A DNA stretch of 50,985 bases from Priapulus caudatus (lineage: Eukaryota > Priapulida > Priapulimorpha > Priapulimorphida > Priapulidae): the NCBI RefSeq assembly GCF_000485595.1, contig NW_014577154.1, positions 110,424 to 161,408 on the forward strand, written 5' to 3'. The notes beneath the pieces are model-generated. The model was not told the DNA's origin. It saw nothing but the letters and a program-made list of their open reading frames with translations, and ran no database searches. A program made the position numbers and the translations under genes. Below, one piece after another: positions 29,201-39,800 of the stretch (its first letter is position 1; each line of letters opens with the position of its first letter).

Positions 29201-30374
29201 GGCTGGCTTGTGTAACCAATGATAATGCCCTGACTTCGAGGCGTGCAATTTTAATGTTTTCATTTGTTGTTGTTTTAGGCCAGTAACTTTGCTTTTCGGG
29301 CCACCAAAAATTGAAAATTCATGATTTTACTGGGCCGAACAGGCCACTAAAAAAAAAGTTAGTGTGGAGCCCTGCATTATTATTCTACAGAGAACAGACA
29401 ACCTACTCATGCATCCACCTAAATCCAATTATTTTAGTTACCGTTCAGCCAGTAAACTGATATTGCCAGATTTCTTTGCAGAATAACTATTCTTCTTTGG
29501 TGGAAGCTTCAGAGTTTTTGGCGTCTTCTTTGAGTTGTTGTTGAGATACTAGACAACAAACATGTAGAGAATTACTAGCATTAATTGTTATGATTCGATC
29601 TTTGCATGAATCCATGCACCGATAAATAAAAGTAAACAATTACGACTGTTACAAACAATTTTATTATTGCAACACTATAATGTCACTAACAATAATTAGG
29701 TATGGATGGCCTATACAGGGACGTGTGAAAGATTACTTTCTAATTACTTTTGGTAATTTACCTGCTCAAACTGTGCCAGGGTTTCTTGGGATAACTCTAT
29801 ACCACCCTGTGTCATCTCAAATGCTCCCCATTCATTGACCAGACTGTCAATGTCAAGATGATGCAGAACCATTAGTTCTCTCACTGAAAACACAATATAA
29901 TAATATTAATATTCACTTTTAGTGCATCTGTATTATTATCTTATTACTTAGCTCTAGCACTACATCATACTAGTAACTGTTCTCTGCCTTACTTTTCATT
30001 ATGGAATACGTAGGCCTATACAGTTACAATTAACATTGTAATTGCCTAGACGAACACCAGTGCTACTGCTACTGCTAGAGCCTAGAGACTAGAGTGCAGT
30101 TGGAGCCTGGAGTGGAGGATCGAGTCATAACTTATATAGAATATTCACAGGATATAGAGGACTTGCAGTAATACCAATTACCATATAAATATTAACTGTT
30201 TTAAGGTTTTTATGGAGAGTTAAAACTTTAATACCGTATTGTAACTTGTTTCAGAGTGATGCCGTGTTGTAAATGTAACTTACATTTATCTACATCGTTT
30301 TCACTGCCGCTGGTCGCAATTGTGACTCCTATTACATCGAATTCCTCTATAATTGTGTTACTTGACACCTCCAT
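18798..30374 (-). CDS. POLA2: DNA polymerase alpha subunit B (POLA2), complete
   Basis: Non-catalytic B subunit of the DNA polymerase alpha-primase complex, which starts replication. Exons (minus): 30284..30374, 29762..29883, 29442..29548, 27997..28060, 27555..27661, 26837..27030, 25296..25384, 22916..23071, 21453..21677, 20897..21006, 20515..20623, 19897..20003, 19644..19703, 19295..19421, 18798..18938. Total 1809 nt, 602 aa (human 598), every junction GT-AG and in phase. Residues 1 to about 75 form the N-terminal helical domain; a Ser/Thr/Lys-rich linker follows (TPSTGKYS). The OB-fold starts at EPSTVLGRVYCDS (259-) and ends SYSLFPGQ. The calcineurin-like but enzymatically inactive domain shows ASGPYMTSDSLGYEPL, FGPFVDAK and GLTSTDVLFHMGAEE. 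The C-terminus is CVNPGRLSKGQTGGTYARI...EVVRI. Introns hold many transposons, and introns 8, 9 and 14 hold splice-site minisatellites. The 586-N gap lies in intron 7 and removes no coding sequence. Confidence 0.97.
18980..19331 (-). repeat. Splice-site minisatellite, POLA2 intron 14
   Basis: Nearly all of this 356-bp intron is made of about seven copies of a ~50-bp unit. The first copy is the end of exon 14 itself (CTTCTGCCCTCTGAACTGAA then GTACACTAAG|GTAAGC). Downstream copies repeat CTGAACTGAAGTAGTACATC-like sequence followed by GT. GT pairs fall (minus) at 19293-19294, about 19228, 19179, 19134, 19092, 19036 and 18986; several read GTATGC, GTATGA or GTACTC. The exon tail and donor have thus been copied into the intron. 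Confidence 0.85.
21121..21480 (-). repeat. Splice-site minisatellite, POLA2 intron 9
   Basis: Four copies of a unit whose core is the end of exon 9 plus the donor. The true junction is GACGTCTGCATTATG|GTGAGTG; copies read CATGACGGCTGCATCAT|GTGAGTG, GGCATCTGCATCATG|GTTAGT and GGCATCTGTATCATG|GTGAGTG. Donor positions (plus coordinates) are 21451-21452, 21342-21343, 21233-21234 and 21142-21143, so the period is 109, 109 and 91 bp. Spacers are AT-rich TAGTACTATA strings. Two downstream copies keep a consensus GTGAGT. Confidence 0.92.
21792..21937. mobile_element. hAT-type MITE, copy 2 (TSD CAGTGAAC/T)
   Basis: A 146-bp relative of 12698-12886, sharing ATACACGGGGGCTCGGGGCG and TTTGCATAGAGTTCAATGCA. 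Flanks CAGTGAAC and CAGTGAAT are an 8-bp duplication with one mismatch. It lies in POLA2 intron 8, upstream of exon 9. Confidence 0.9.
22240..22352. repeat. hAT-like terminal fragment
   Basis: Ends in GGCTACTTTCATGCCCTG, i.e. a CAGGGCATGAAAG terminus on the minus strand. Internal GGGCCTGTT motifs are repeated. No matching left end found, so probably a truncated copy. Confidence 0.4.
22445..22930 (-). repeat. Splice-site minisatellite, POLA2 intron 8
   Basis: Four donor-bearing copies. The true junction of exon 8 is TTTCCTGGCCAG|GTATGCACGGTAGG; the same string, or nearly, recurs with donors at 22753-22754, 22658-22659 and 22556-22557 (true donor 22914-22915). The first echo copies about 80 nt of exon and would still read MQLNKLTSYSLFAGQ. 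The two further echoes keep only GGGATTTTCCTGGCCA(G/A)|GTATGCACGGTAG. Spacers are GGGAGGAAGG purine tracts on the minus strand. Confidence 0.93.
23081..23292. repeat. GA-rich tract running into the assembly gap
   Basis: Interrupted (GA)n and then (GACAGA)n, immediately upstream of POLA2 exon 8 (a CT tract on the gene strand). The tandem repeat is the likely cause of the gap. Confidence 0.9.
23293..23878. other. Assembly gap (586 N)
   Basis: Unknown bases between a GACAGA repeat and an AT repeat, within POLA2 intron 7. POLA2 is complete without it. Confidence 1.
23961..24838. mobile_element. hAT-type element with GTTGTCC/GGACAAC motifs
   Basis: Starts CAGCCCTCAACGCTTATTTT and ends GTTAGCGTCGAGGGCTG, so the termini are inverted repeats CAGCCCTC(A/G)ACGCT. 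Subterminal GTTGTCCTGTCGGGCAAC-type motifs resemble those of the element at 45594-46409. The middle has received a CGCGAAA-type repeat. Inverted ends are clear; an 8-bp duplication is not exact (TAAGT on both sides). Confidence 0.7.
24466..24678. mobile_element. Nested MITE rich in TTTTCGCG / CGCGAAAA
   Basis: Left ACTGTATACGCAATATTTTT and right CGCGAAATATACAGCGT are approximate inverted ends. The interior repeats ATTTTCGCG about eight times in both orientations. It sits inside the element 23961-24838. Repeats of this style are widespread in marine invertebrates; superfamily not assigned. Confidence 0.55.
24891..25265. mobile_element. MITE with ~75-bp inverted repeats, POLA2 intron 7
   Basis: The left arm starts GTAGCTCTAGTACTATAGCC; the right arm ends GGCTATAGTACTAGAGCTAC. 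The match continues about 75 bp to CTAGGGACCA / TGGTCCCTAG with a few mismatches. TCCGGT flanks both ends, a possible target duplication. The high arm identity suggests a fairly recent insertion. It lies 30 bp beyond the exon 7 donor. Confidence 0.85.
25687..25845. repeat. 41-bp tandem repeat, POLA2 intron 6
   Basis: Three near-identical copies and a fourth diverged copy of a unit starting ATCACACCCTTAAGAGGCAT and ending GAGCTCCACTAAAAA. The unit is not related to the neighbouring exon, unlike the arrays in introns 8, 9 and 14. High identity implies recent expansion. Confidence 0.92.
27059..27180. repeat. Possible pogo/Tigger-like terminus
   Basis: CAGTCAACCTCGCTTAATTC followed by GTATCAAACGGGACCACGG has the form of pogo/Tigger-type inverted ends seen in many animals. 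The second end was not found, so the element is truncated or too diverged. Confidence 0.35.
28162..29374. mobile_element. 1.2-kb hAT-type non-autonomous element, POLA2 intron 3
   Basis: Termini CAGGGCTCGACACTA and TTAGTGTGGAGCCCTG are inverted repeats of the classic CAGGGCTC(G/C)ACACTA form. CATTATT lies on both sides. Subterminal GGCCCGGTGGCCCGG / GGGCCACC motifs also pair. The interior includes TGACCTTGACCTTGGGTGG followed by GACAGACACACAGACA tracts, a repeat fragment seen in many marine invertebrates, and CA/GT-rich DNA. No transposase frame survives. Confidence 0.8.
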
Positions 30375-30805
30375 ATTTAAACCACACAGCAGATGGTAAA
30401 TGGACTAATATGAGATGATGAAAATTAACTAAACAGTTGATAAATTACTTGTGATGATTTTTCAGAGAGACGATGTTTTCCCGCCATTTGGTGCTGCCAT
30501 CTAGTAACTCGTAAAATAACAATGTAATCAGGCAAGTGACATTAGTTTATAAGAAGAGTAAAGGGTAGTTTGATATTTTTTGTGTTATTTTAGGATGATA
30601 TCAAACAATTCCAAAAGAGCTATTGGTTGTGAAATACATAATATAAGATTGCAAGATTTTCGTGTCATTTTTTCGTACACTTCCTTCTGATAGGGGGCGC
30701 TACCACGCGTTTGTTTACGAAGAGCGATTTCGAAGCTCAGCACATTCTTGTCTTGCATTGCAAAAGTTGTTGAAGTTGTCATAGTATTGTGGTAGTGTAA
30801 CAGCA
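30375..30805. promoter_or_regulatory. Divergent POLA2/FAAH promoter region
   Basis: Only 431 bp separate the POLA2 ATG (minus, 30374) from the FAAH ATG (plus, 30806), so both promoters must lie here unless there are unseen 5' exons. An E2F-type site, TTTTCCCGCC, is at 30476-30485, about 100 bp upstream of the POLA2 start. S-phase genes such as POLA2 are known E2F targets. No TATA box is evident near either start. Whether the E2F site also affects FAAH is unknown. Confidence 0.7.
30476..30485. promoter_or_regulatory. E2F-type site TTTTCCCGCC
   Basis: Matches the TTTSSCGC E2F/DP consensus at a typical distance from the POLA2 start codon. Predicted from sequence only. Confidence 0.6.
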
Positions 30806-33800
30806 ATGACTGACCGTTTTATAGAATTATTGTGGAGGGCCGGTGCTACTCTTACGGGTTACGGTTCTTTTCGGACAAAGTTTGCAGCGACTGCGGTGTT
30901 AATTACCATTGTTCATTTTGGTGTCAAGGTAACTTTAATATCTGGCCGTTGTATAATTTGGGCCGTATGATGATCATGTCATGACTGATCACTGTCACTG
31001 GTAGTAGTTAGAGGTGCAAATCCACTTTAGGCACCTTAGGTATTACGAAGTGATGCACAGATTTATGAGGCTATCATCAAACTGATGCACAGGAACTTTC
31101 CGCTATATCACGCGAATGATTTTGCAAAAATCCCTAACCCTACCCTAACACACTTCGTGATACCATGAAGGCCTAAGCCAAGGTTCATATTTTATGACTT
31201 AGGGTTAGGTGTTAGCGGCTTTTGCATCATTCCTTGATATAGCCGAAAATGTGCTATAACAATCTGGCATCACTTCGTGGAATACCTTAAGGCTGCCTAA
31301 AGTTGGATTTGCGACCGTCGCCGTCTATACCGTTACGATTAGCGAACACGTCTTATTCGTAAATCACGTCTTTATTCAATAGAGGATTACAAAATGATGG
31401 GTACTCAATCTGAACCCAATAGAAAAGAGAGCTTACATTCTGCTGGTATATATTTTGTCTATCTCCAATATCCTTGGTATGTCTGTAATACTGTATTTAG
31501 CAGCAGAGTAGGTGCCAATCGGCAATTGACCTGACCAGCCTAAAAATTACCTTTTTTTTTTTACGAGAGCTCTTTTTTGATTTTGTATGAAAAGAAAGAG
31601 CTCTTCGTAATTTTTTTACGGGAGCTTATTTTAGGCTCTGGCTCAGACGCCTACTTTTCATAGCATCGATTTTGTTAAAATTTTCATGAATTTTGATTGC
31701 ACTGACTCTATATTTAATGATCATTTCTTCGCATTCAGCACTCAAGCACCACTATCAGACTATCCAGAGTGTCAAGAAATTCGCGTCAACAAATTACATC
31801 GATTCACGATTTTTTCATCTCAGTTCACTCGACTTACAGAAACCGAATTCACATTCTTATTTTCAATATTCATTCCACACAGTACAGATAGTCAGCGTAA
31901 CAAATGACAAAGACATGGAATATCAAAATTATTAATCATGTTAATGAGTGTATGCGTTTATTTTCAAGTTTATTTTTTTTACTTTATTTCTTTTTCTTTT
32001 CAACTTATTTTTACATCGACTGAGCATAAGCTCAGAACTTCAGATGAGAATTTTTAGTTACTTTTGAGCTATTGTTAAAAAGACTTGTACTGCGAATTCT
32101 CTAGCGATTGCCCGTGCGGAGCTTCTGGGTAAGGTTTTACTTTCGTTTTCCTCCTATGTCCACCGGTACCCACATGCATAGATCAATGCTGCCCGCACAT
32201 GCGCAAAGTTACCAACGTGCCGTAGAATCTCTTACAGTTATATACAGTTTTACATTGCTTCTTAGATATCTAAATGAATAAAAATAGTTCTACTTGCTAC
32301 AAATCAGTGACGATCCAGTTAACAGGCTTTTGGTTACGCGCCGGTCTGTCTGCGTGTCACTGGTCGGCCCTCACTCCCACGATAATTAACCCCTGCGCAT
32401 ATACAAAACTTATTGTTATTTGCCCGAGAAAAAAAACTCGGTGGGCTCGGCCTCCGGGTTCGGAACTAATTTCGGAACGCTGCCGGCGCGCACGGTACTC
32501 GAGGATTTTTCTCGTATCTTTCAAATTTCGGCTCTCGTAATTGTTGTTACCCAGAGCCCCGCCTTTGAAAGCTGACGGGAGCGAAATCGCTCGCCGCCTC
32601 CCGGTGTAATTTTTTCGCTGGCTAGACTGACTGATTTAAAAGGTAACACATTGAAACGAAAGCCATAAATCCTTCAGAGTGATCGTCTTTACCATGGACT
32701 TATGGTGAATAAGCTCAATGTTTGATTAGCGAGCACTTGCTGTCTATAAGGAAATATAACGTTAAAAGATTAACAAGTAAAGTTTCATGATGCTGTCTGC
32801 TCACAAACTACGACACTTATTTTAGTCATGTCATAGTCGCCGCATGTTTGCAGGAGGTCGTAGCGCGGGTTCTGATGCGCCATCCAGCTGTCGTGGTTCT
32901 GAGTCGTGCAGTAGTATTGTCCGCCAGCCCGTTAACTGTGCTCGCGCTGTCGTACTGCGGCTTTTGGGTTGATGCCCGAGGAAGACAAGTTGCTGGTTGC
33001 GATGCGTGTGGACCTCAGGTGATTGTCGAGCGTCTAGCGCGGGGTGTAATGTAATTGTCTCATCGGAAGTCGGCTTGAAGCTTGCTGATGGGCATTCCGG
33101 CGACCGTGGCCTGTCATTTGGCAAGGGTACCGATGAAACTCTGGCCATGCAGGGGGGCGGGGGGGGTTACTGATGGTTGAGTTGGTGATGACTCTGCAGG
33201 TGCCACCTGCTCCATGTCATCACGGCTTTATTGGCAGGTTCTATGGTTTTGACCTTGGCCATCTAGATGCTGCTTGCCTTGTATGTCATCAATGCATTGA
33301 TACTGGTAGCTGGCGGCAGTGCGGTCGTGTACGGGGTATACATCCGCCAGAACTTCCTATAGCGGACTGTAACTCGTCCTGGACCTCGACAACGCCACCA
33401 CGTACTGGTCATGTTGGCGACCTCTATCACCTGCACCAGTTGTTATCCCATTTCAGATGTGGCTAAGCGGCGCAGTTTGGTTCGTGGGATCCTGACGTGT
33501 GTTGCCCAACTACAAGGGGTGGAACGTTGCTTTGTGTGTTCCATCCAACGTTCAGCAGCCCTCATATGTCGGTTTTTCAATGCTTCCTCCCTCGCCGCCA
33601 ATGTTTCTTTCCATGTGCTATGTGGTGCTATGTGGTTGGTAACGACCCGGGAGGACAGGGATGAAGTCCTTGATAGCTCTGCCAAAGACGCACATTGCAG
33701 GGGAGAGTTTGGTGTCTTTGTCTGGGCAATTTCGGTACTGCAGCATTGCACGTTGGAAGTTGTCTGTGTCAAGTTCACCGTATGGTCCTGTGTTGTCAGT

Positions 33801-36800
33801 TATAAGTCGTTTGACAGTTTTCACTCCGACTTATGCACGACAGTTGCTGTGGGGGAAGGCAACAGACGATAAGCGGTGATGAACATCCCAGTTCTTCATG
33901 AACTCGCGGGTTGCGGGAGCAGTAAATTCAGGGCCACCGTCAGATGCGAGTTCGTCGGGTATGCCATAGGTGACGAATGATCTGCGCAGGCTGTCAACTA
34001 GCCCAGTGGAACCACATGAGGCCTTTTCAACGATAGGCCAGTTGGAGTATCTGTCAATGATTGCCAGGTAGTTGGTGCCTTTGTAGTGGAAATAATCAGC
34101 ACACACACACATTGGAATGGGTATACCGGCGATGTTGTGGGTGTTGGCGGTGCGCTAGGCTGTGAAGGTGCCATTCGGTTGCAATGAGTGCAGCTATTTC
34201 TGACGGCAGTGATGGCGGGAGTAATTCCAGGCCAGAACATGGATATTTCTGCTCTTGCAATCATCGATGACGTGCTCTGGTGTGTGGCATGAAGGGCCGT
34301 CAAACAGTCATGTCTGAGTGACGGTGGGATCACGACTCTGTCTTTGTAGATTATGACGCCATCTACTGTGTAAAGATGATCCCGGAACTGATGATATTCC
34401 TGCAGTGGCGCAGGCAATTCATGGCGGAATTCTGGCATGCCTGTTTCGATCAAGTCGACCAGCTTGTTCGTATTAACGTCACTACATGTGGCTGTGCGGA
34501 CCTTGTCCCACGTGATAGTTTGTAGCGAGATCAGTGATGAAGTCGCGGCAAGGTGGACGATGTCTTCCATCTCATCCTGGTGGTCGTCTCTGCAGCGAAT
34601 ACCGGAGATGAAGTTGTGGTATACATCCCGCTGTGTGTACAGATCTGGTGGGGTGGTGCTGCTCTGTGGAACGTGCCTGATGGCGGAGATGTCATCTTCG
34701 AGTTGCATTTTGGCGGGGTCACCAGTCGGTTGGCGGGAGACAGTGTCTGCGGCTCGATGCTTCACGCCAGGTACATGGGTCATGCGAAATCTGTATCTTA
34801 GCGTCTTTTCCTTCAGGTTTCTGAGACGCGAGTTTGATTTGTCATTGAGTGATCTGTCTCCAAATAACTTGAGAAGTGGCTTGTGGTCCACCGCAATTAT
34901 TAGATCCTCGCATCCCAGCACAAAGTACCGAGCCTTGTCCAATGCGTCGGCAAGTGCAAGGGCTTCGCCTTCTACTGGAGCATAGCGTGATTCGGCGGGG
35001 TGGGTGAAGCGACTGCCTACCAGTGTTATTCTCCATCCAGTAGGACAACAAAACAATTCTGTCTTGGCACAGGTGCAGTGCTTCTGGAAAAGCCAGAATC
35101 CTATTCCGACTTTGGACCAGTCTGTGGCAGGTTGGCTTTGATTTGTCGAAGATTCGTACGCCCTCTTCTATCTCGCTCACTATCGCCAGCTTTGATTCTT
35201 CAAGTAATTCTGTCAGGTGATCATCCCAGTGGAATGCTGTTCCAGGTTTGAGGAACTCGTGGGATGGAAGCATCTGTTCTGTCATGCTGAAGGCGTATGA
35301 CACCTGGTTGACGAGCCCTATCCAAGAGCGGATGTCAGTGATGATCCTTGGTTTTGGAAAGTCCATGATCGCTTGCAGGAATTGCTGGCAAGGCCTCACG
35401 CTGTCTGGTGTAATCTCGAACCCGGCAAATGTAACGGTGGCCTGGCCGAATGCAAATTTCTCAGGGTTGAAGGTTATCCCGTTCCTGCCGCAGATATCTA
35501 ACCAGTTACATGCCTGGTGGAAACTCATCCAGGTTGTCGGCCCAGAGTAGTGTGTCGTCGATACATTTGGTTTTGTTGGGGACATCCGAGACAATCTCGT
35601 CAAATCTTCTGGAGTAGCCGTCGCCTGATGCAATGTAGCCCTGTGGGGCTGTGCGATAACGGTATCTTCCCCAAGGTGTGATGAAGGTGGTAATGTGATT
35701 ATCTTCTTCCCGGAGTGGTACACTGTGATAATGTAAGCGGGCAAATCCCATATGCCACGCAAAAGCGATGGCGATGCGGGGAAACGCAATCTTGGTGCCT
35801 CAGTGTCGGAAGAGATGTCACAACAGGCTGGGAGCGGACTCCAGATCAAGGAGCCGAGAACACGGGAGGGGAAGCAATAGCCCAAGCTCATGGCTAAGGT
35901 TTCCCGAGTTATTACGCATTGTGACAGCCTAGACACTGGCCAGATGATCTATGACATCAGGGCCAGAATCGGACCATGGAGTCCAGCCAAGTGCGAAGAC
36001 GCTAATACCCTACCATATTCGGTAGTGTGATATAGCAGTTGTAGGACTGCCCCTTTCCCGTATTTAGTATGGCCGGTTGGTCAGAGAAGGAACCTATAAC
36101 GAGAGGTGACGTAGGAGAAGGAACGTGGTATAAATAGTGGAGCACGGCCGCGCCTCGGGGTTCTTTGTAGAAGACACCAACTGAAAAAGGTGTAAGTGTG
36201 TGATACGGGTATCATGTAGTGGAAACGCTCTTTCTTTCGGTAGTGCACTGAGGTTTTATGTATTGTATTAGAGATTTAGTAAAACACTAGTGAACGTTAC
36301 TCTTGTCTTGTCTTATGTATCTATCAGTCTATTACAGACCTTCTACCACGGTAGTGCGAATCACACGCCTACATTTGGTGCAGTAACCAGTCGAATTTGG
36401 GTATTCCTTTGCGAACAACGCAAGAGCGGAGAGCGATAGAAAATACCGTTCCACGCGTCGAAAACAGTTTTTACCATCTCATGTGGGACCGACCGCGCTT
36501 GGTGGAATGGTGACTGTGTGTGGTGGGTTTCACGTGTTGCATGCGTGTTAAGTGGTTGCATGTCAACTGTCCGTCTCGACTTGCCGTTTTTTCTTCGCAC
36601 AAACGACCATGCGGTGGCACCATGTCACTGGTTCACCTACTGGTACTGGTTCTAGTACGCCAAGCCGTACGTCTCTGTCCAATCCAGCTTTCACGTCGTC
36701 TTGCCAATGGATGGGTACAGGCACGGGAGAATGTCCTGCTATGAGTTCGGCATCTGGGTCCACCATTAGATGTAGCGGGGGGCCTTCCATCATCGGCAGT

Positions 36801-39800
36801 GGTTGGTGTTCGCACGTGTTGCATGTGCTAGATTCGTAACGATCAAGAAGGTATTGTCTCAGCTTCTCTCGATTGTCTTCAGTTGCTGGAAATGGTAGAC
36901 TCGACGGTGCTGAGACCTGACGGACTAGAGCTGCTGCCACGATCGCGTCGACGTCCGGTGTGGCGTATTCGCACTCGTCGATGGGGCAGTCAATAACCGG
37001 CATCGTATTGTGAGTTCAGGGAGTTGTCAAGCGATAGAAGCGGCTTCACCAGTCAATGAATCCCATCATAGATAGGAACACGTCCATTTCGTAAATCAGT
37101 CTTTATTCGATACAGATTACAAATGATGGGACTCAATCTGAAACCAATAGAAAAGAGAGTTATATTGTGGTATATTATTGTCTAGTAGTGATACTGATAG
37201 TGATACTGATTTATACGACGAATGTAATTATTACTATTACTAGTATTAGGCATAAATTAGGAGTGAATAATAATAGATCTACTGTTTTTTGGTTGCCCAA
37301 ACTGCGGATGCGCTGAAATTCCAAGTTTGTGCAAGATTCCAAGTTTGAGCACAACAATACTAAGGCTAATGGGGATGTAAAAGAACCACTGAGGGCGCAA
37401 AAAAAAACTCTGGCTGTGACCATCCTCAGTGCCATTCGGCTAAAAGGCTAACTACCTGGCTTTACCCAAGCTAGGTCACACACCATGGCTAGCTATAGCC
37501 CTGGACGTTTATTCCTTACGGAATGTCCCTGCGTTATTATCCACGTAACCGTGGGCTACACAGTAAACTATCCAGATCCAGATATCGTGATCGTGATCTA
37601 TATAGTGATAATTAATCTATTATTATTCACGCCTGATAATATCTATATAATTATAATAATATAATAAAATAATACACTCGATGATCGACCTGCCACGAGG
37701 CAAAGCTCAGGAACACTTTACCGAGATACTACTACTACTAGTATTAGAGAGGGCTCTACCATACCACTCTGTGCTTGCTCTCACAGATCTATCCCTATCC
37801 ATGTGGAAACAAGCCTAGGTTACGTGGTACCATAAACATTATGCATATTTACGCAATATATACGATTAATTCAACGTGTCAATGGTGGATTCATTATGTA
37901 AATATGATTACGGCATTATGAACGCACAGGTGGTAATGGGTGATGGTTATGATGCTGACGATTATCTATGTGCGGTGGGTCTTGAAATAGAATTAAACTA
38001 TCACCCTCGGCCCATTGTGAAGTGCAAGCATTGAAGCATGTTCCCATGATGCGAGGCTCAGTGTGTATTAAAATACATGATTACAAGGCTAGCTGTTATC
38101 GAGGCTTTTCAAAGAGCAAGGTTGGCCTTGAAAAACTGTAGTTGAATTGACCTAGATATGGGTAGTCTATGTAAATAGTCTCCGATAAATCACGCACTCA
38201 AACCCATTTCACAGGTTTCTACATTATCATATCCACCCTCCAATGAGTATACATGCATGCCATCTATGCATGGTTGGTGTCATCAATATACTTTTGTGTA
38301 GGGCAGTGAGACTGTGAGTAAAGTGCCTTGCTTGCACCTAAGATAGAAGCAGCATGAACATACATACATGCACACTATTTGCTTGTATTCATTCCTGATG
38401 GTATTATATTTTATACATACTACTCTACTATATACTGAACTATATACTTAAATAGCACTGTTACTGAATAGTTTGTCTGGACTTAAACTTGAGCTAGCTG
38501 TGTTTGGAACCAGGATCATTACCACTAAGGTATCTCGCTCTAAACCAATTTCCACAGCTGCTGGTATCTTCTTAAACGCCTCAAACAAATCTGAATATAG
38601 TGTCCATGCCTATTTATTGCTGCACCTCCTTCTGGTTCCTATTCTCTGTGTCATAGGTACAGAAGAAAGATGAATTTTTGTCTACTCCTACAGCTATCAT
38701 GATTAAACGTAGTCTCCCCTGATGCACTTCTAAATGCAACATCACTTCTCCACACTTTCGCGCTAGTGGAGCTGACATGCACGCCACAGTTTTGGCTGCT
38801 ATCCGATGGTATTTCGTAAAAATCCGCGTGCGATCATGTGGCCAACACGTGGCTTTTTCCCTACACAACTATCATACTAGAATCAGTCCCACGATTGCAA
38901 TATATATATATTATATACATATGCCATTACGAGCGATTGTGAAGTTCCGATTATCTATTATAACCTCGTCCAATCATATCCAATGTGTCGATATTTCTTT
39001 ATTCGTAGAGAGCGCGGGGAATTTACAGAACGCGAAAGTTTCGGGCAGCAGCTGCACAGAAGAGAGTTCAGTGTGATGCAGTTAAGCAACATTTGAAGGA
39101 GAAGCTACACACCGATGATACGGTACAATATGCTGCAAACCGCAGTAGTTCATTATAAAGACGCCATATATGTTACTTATTAATTTACTATAATTGTTAC
39201 ATAATGCACAATTTTAAAGGAATTTCATAAACTGTCTAATTCTGACTTGTGTAAATTGATGTGTTTATTGAATACTATTTAGTATTAACAGTAATTGTAA
39301 TGGTAACTTTATTATATGATGTATTGGGTGCATGGTTCTTTGTACATTTTAGCAGCATATAGTCATTGTTCAGTATGCTATACAATCTGTTATTATCCTA
39401 CTCCTGTTATTGGGAATATATGACTTTTTGATAACTCCAATGTGATTTCTATTTTGGTCATCCAATCCTCAGGTAGTGCTACAAAAACGAGATGAGATTG
39501 TGAAATTGTCGGCCATTGATCTAGCTTTGGCTTTAAAACGACGTCACTACACAGCAGTAGAGGTGCTGCATGCTTACCAGGCAAAGGTGTGAATAGCTCT
39601 AGTTACTATTGCCTTACAGGTGGGTTCTAGGGCACTTAATTAATAGCAGGCAGGTAGTAAGGCACTACAATATGTAGTTCCGCCAATGCTATAGAAACTA
39701 GGGCTTGGGTAGTACATAACATATGTGCCATGTCCAGGTGTAGGTGTCGTCAGACAGCATTATTTGACTTGATAAAATCGAAGCTTGCTTACCGTATGAT

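Noticed and set aside
34437-34985. Plus-strand 182-codon open frame
   Set aside because: It is the antisense shadow of the RNase H/integrase region of the gypsy element on the minus strand.
38490-38870. Minus-strand protein-like fragments ([16 protein letters not shown] and others)
   Set aside because: Frames are interrupted, no family was recognised, and there is no splice structure. Kept only as a possible decayed insertion.
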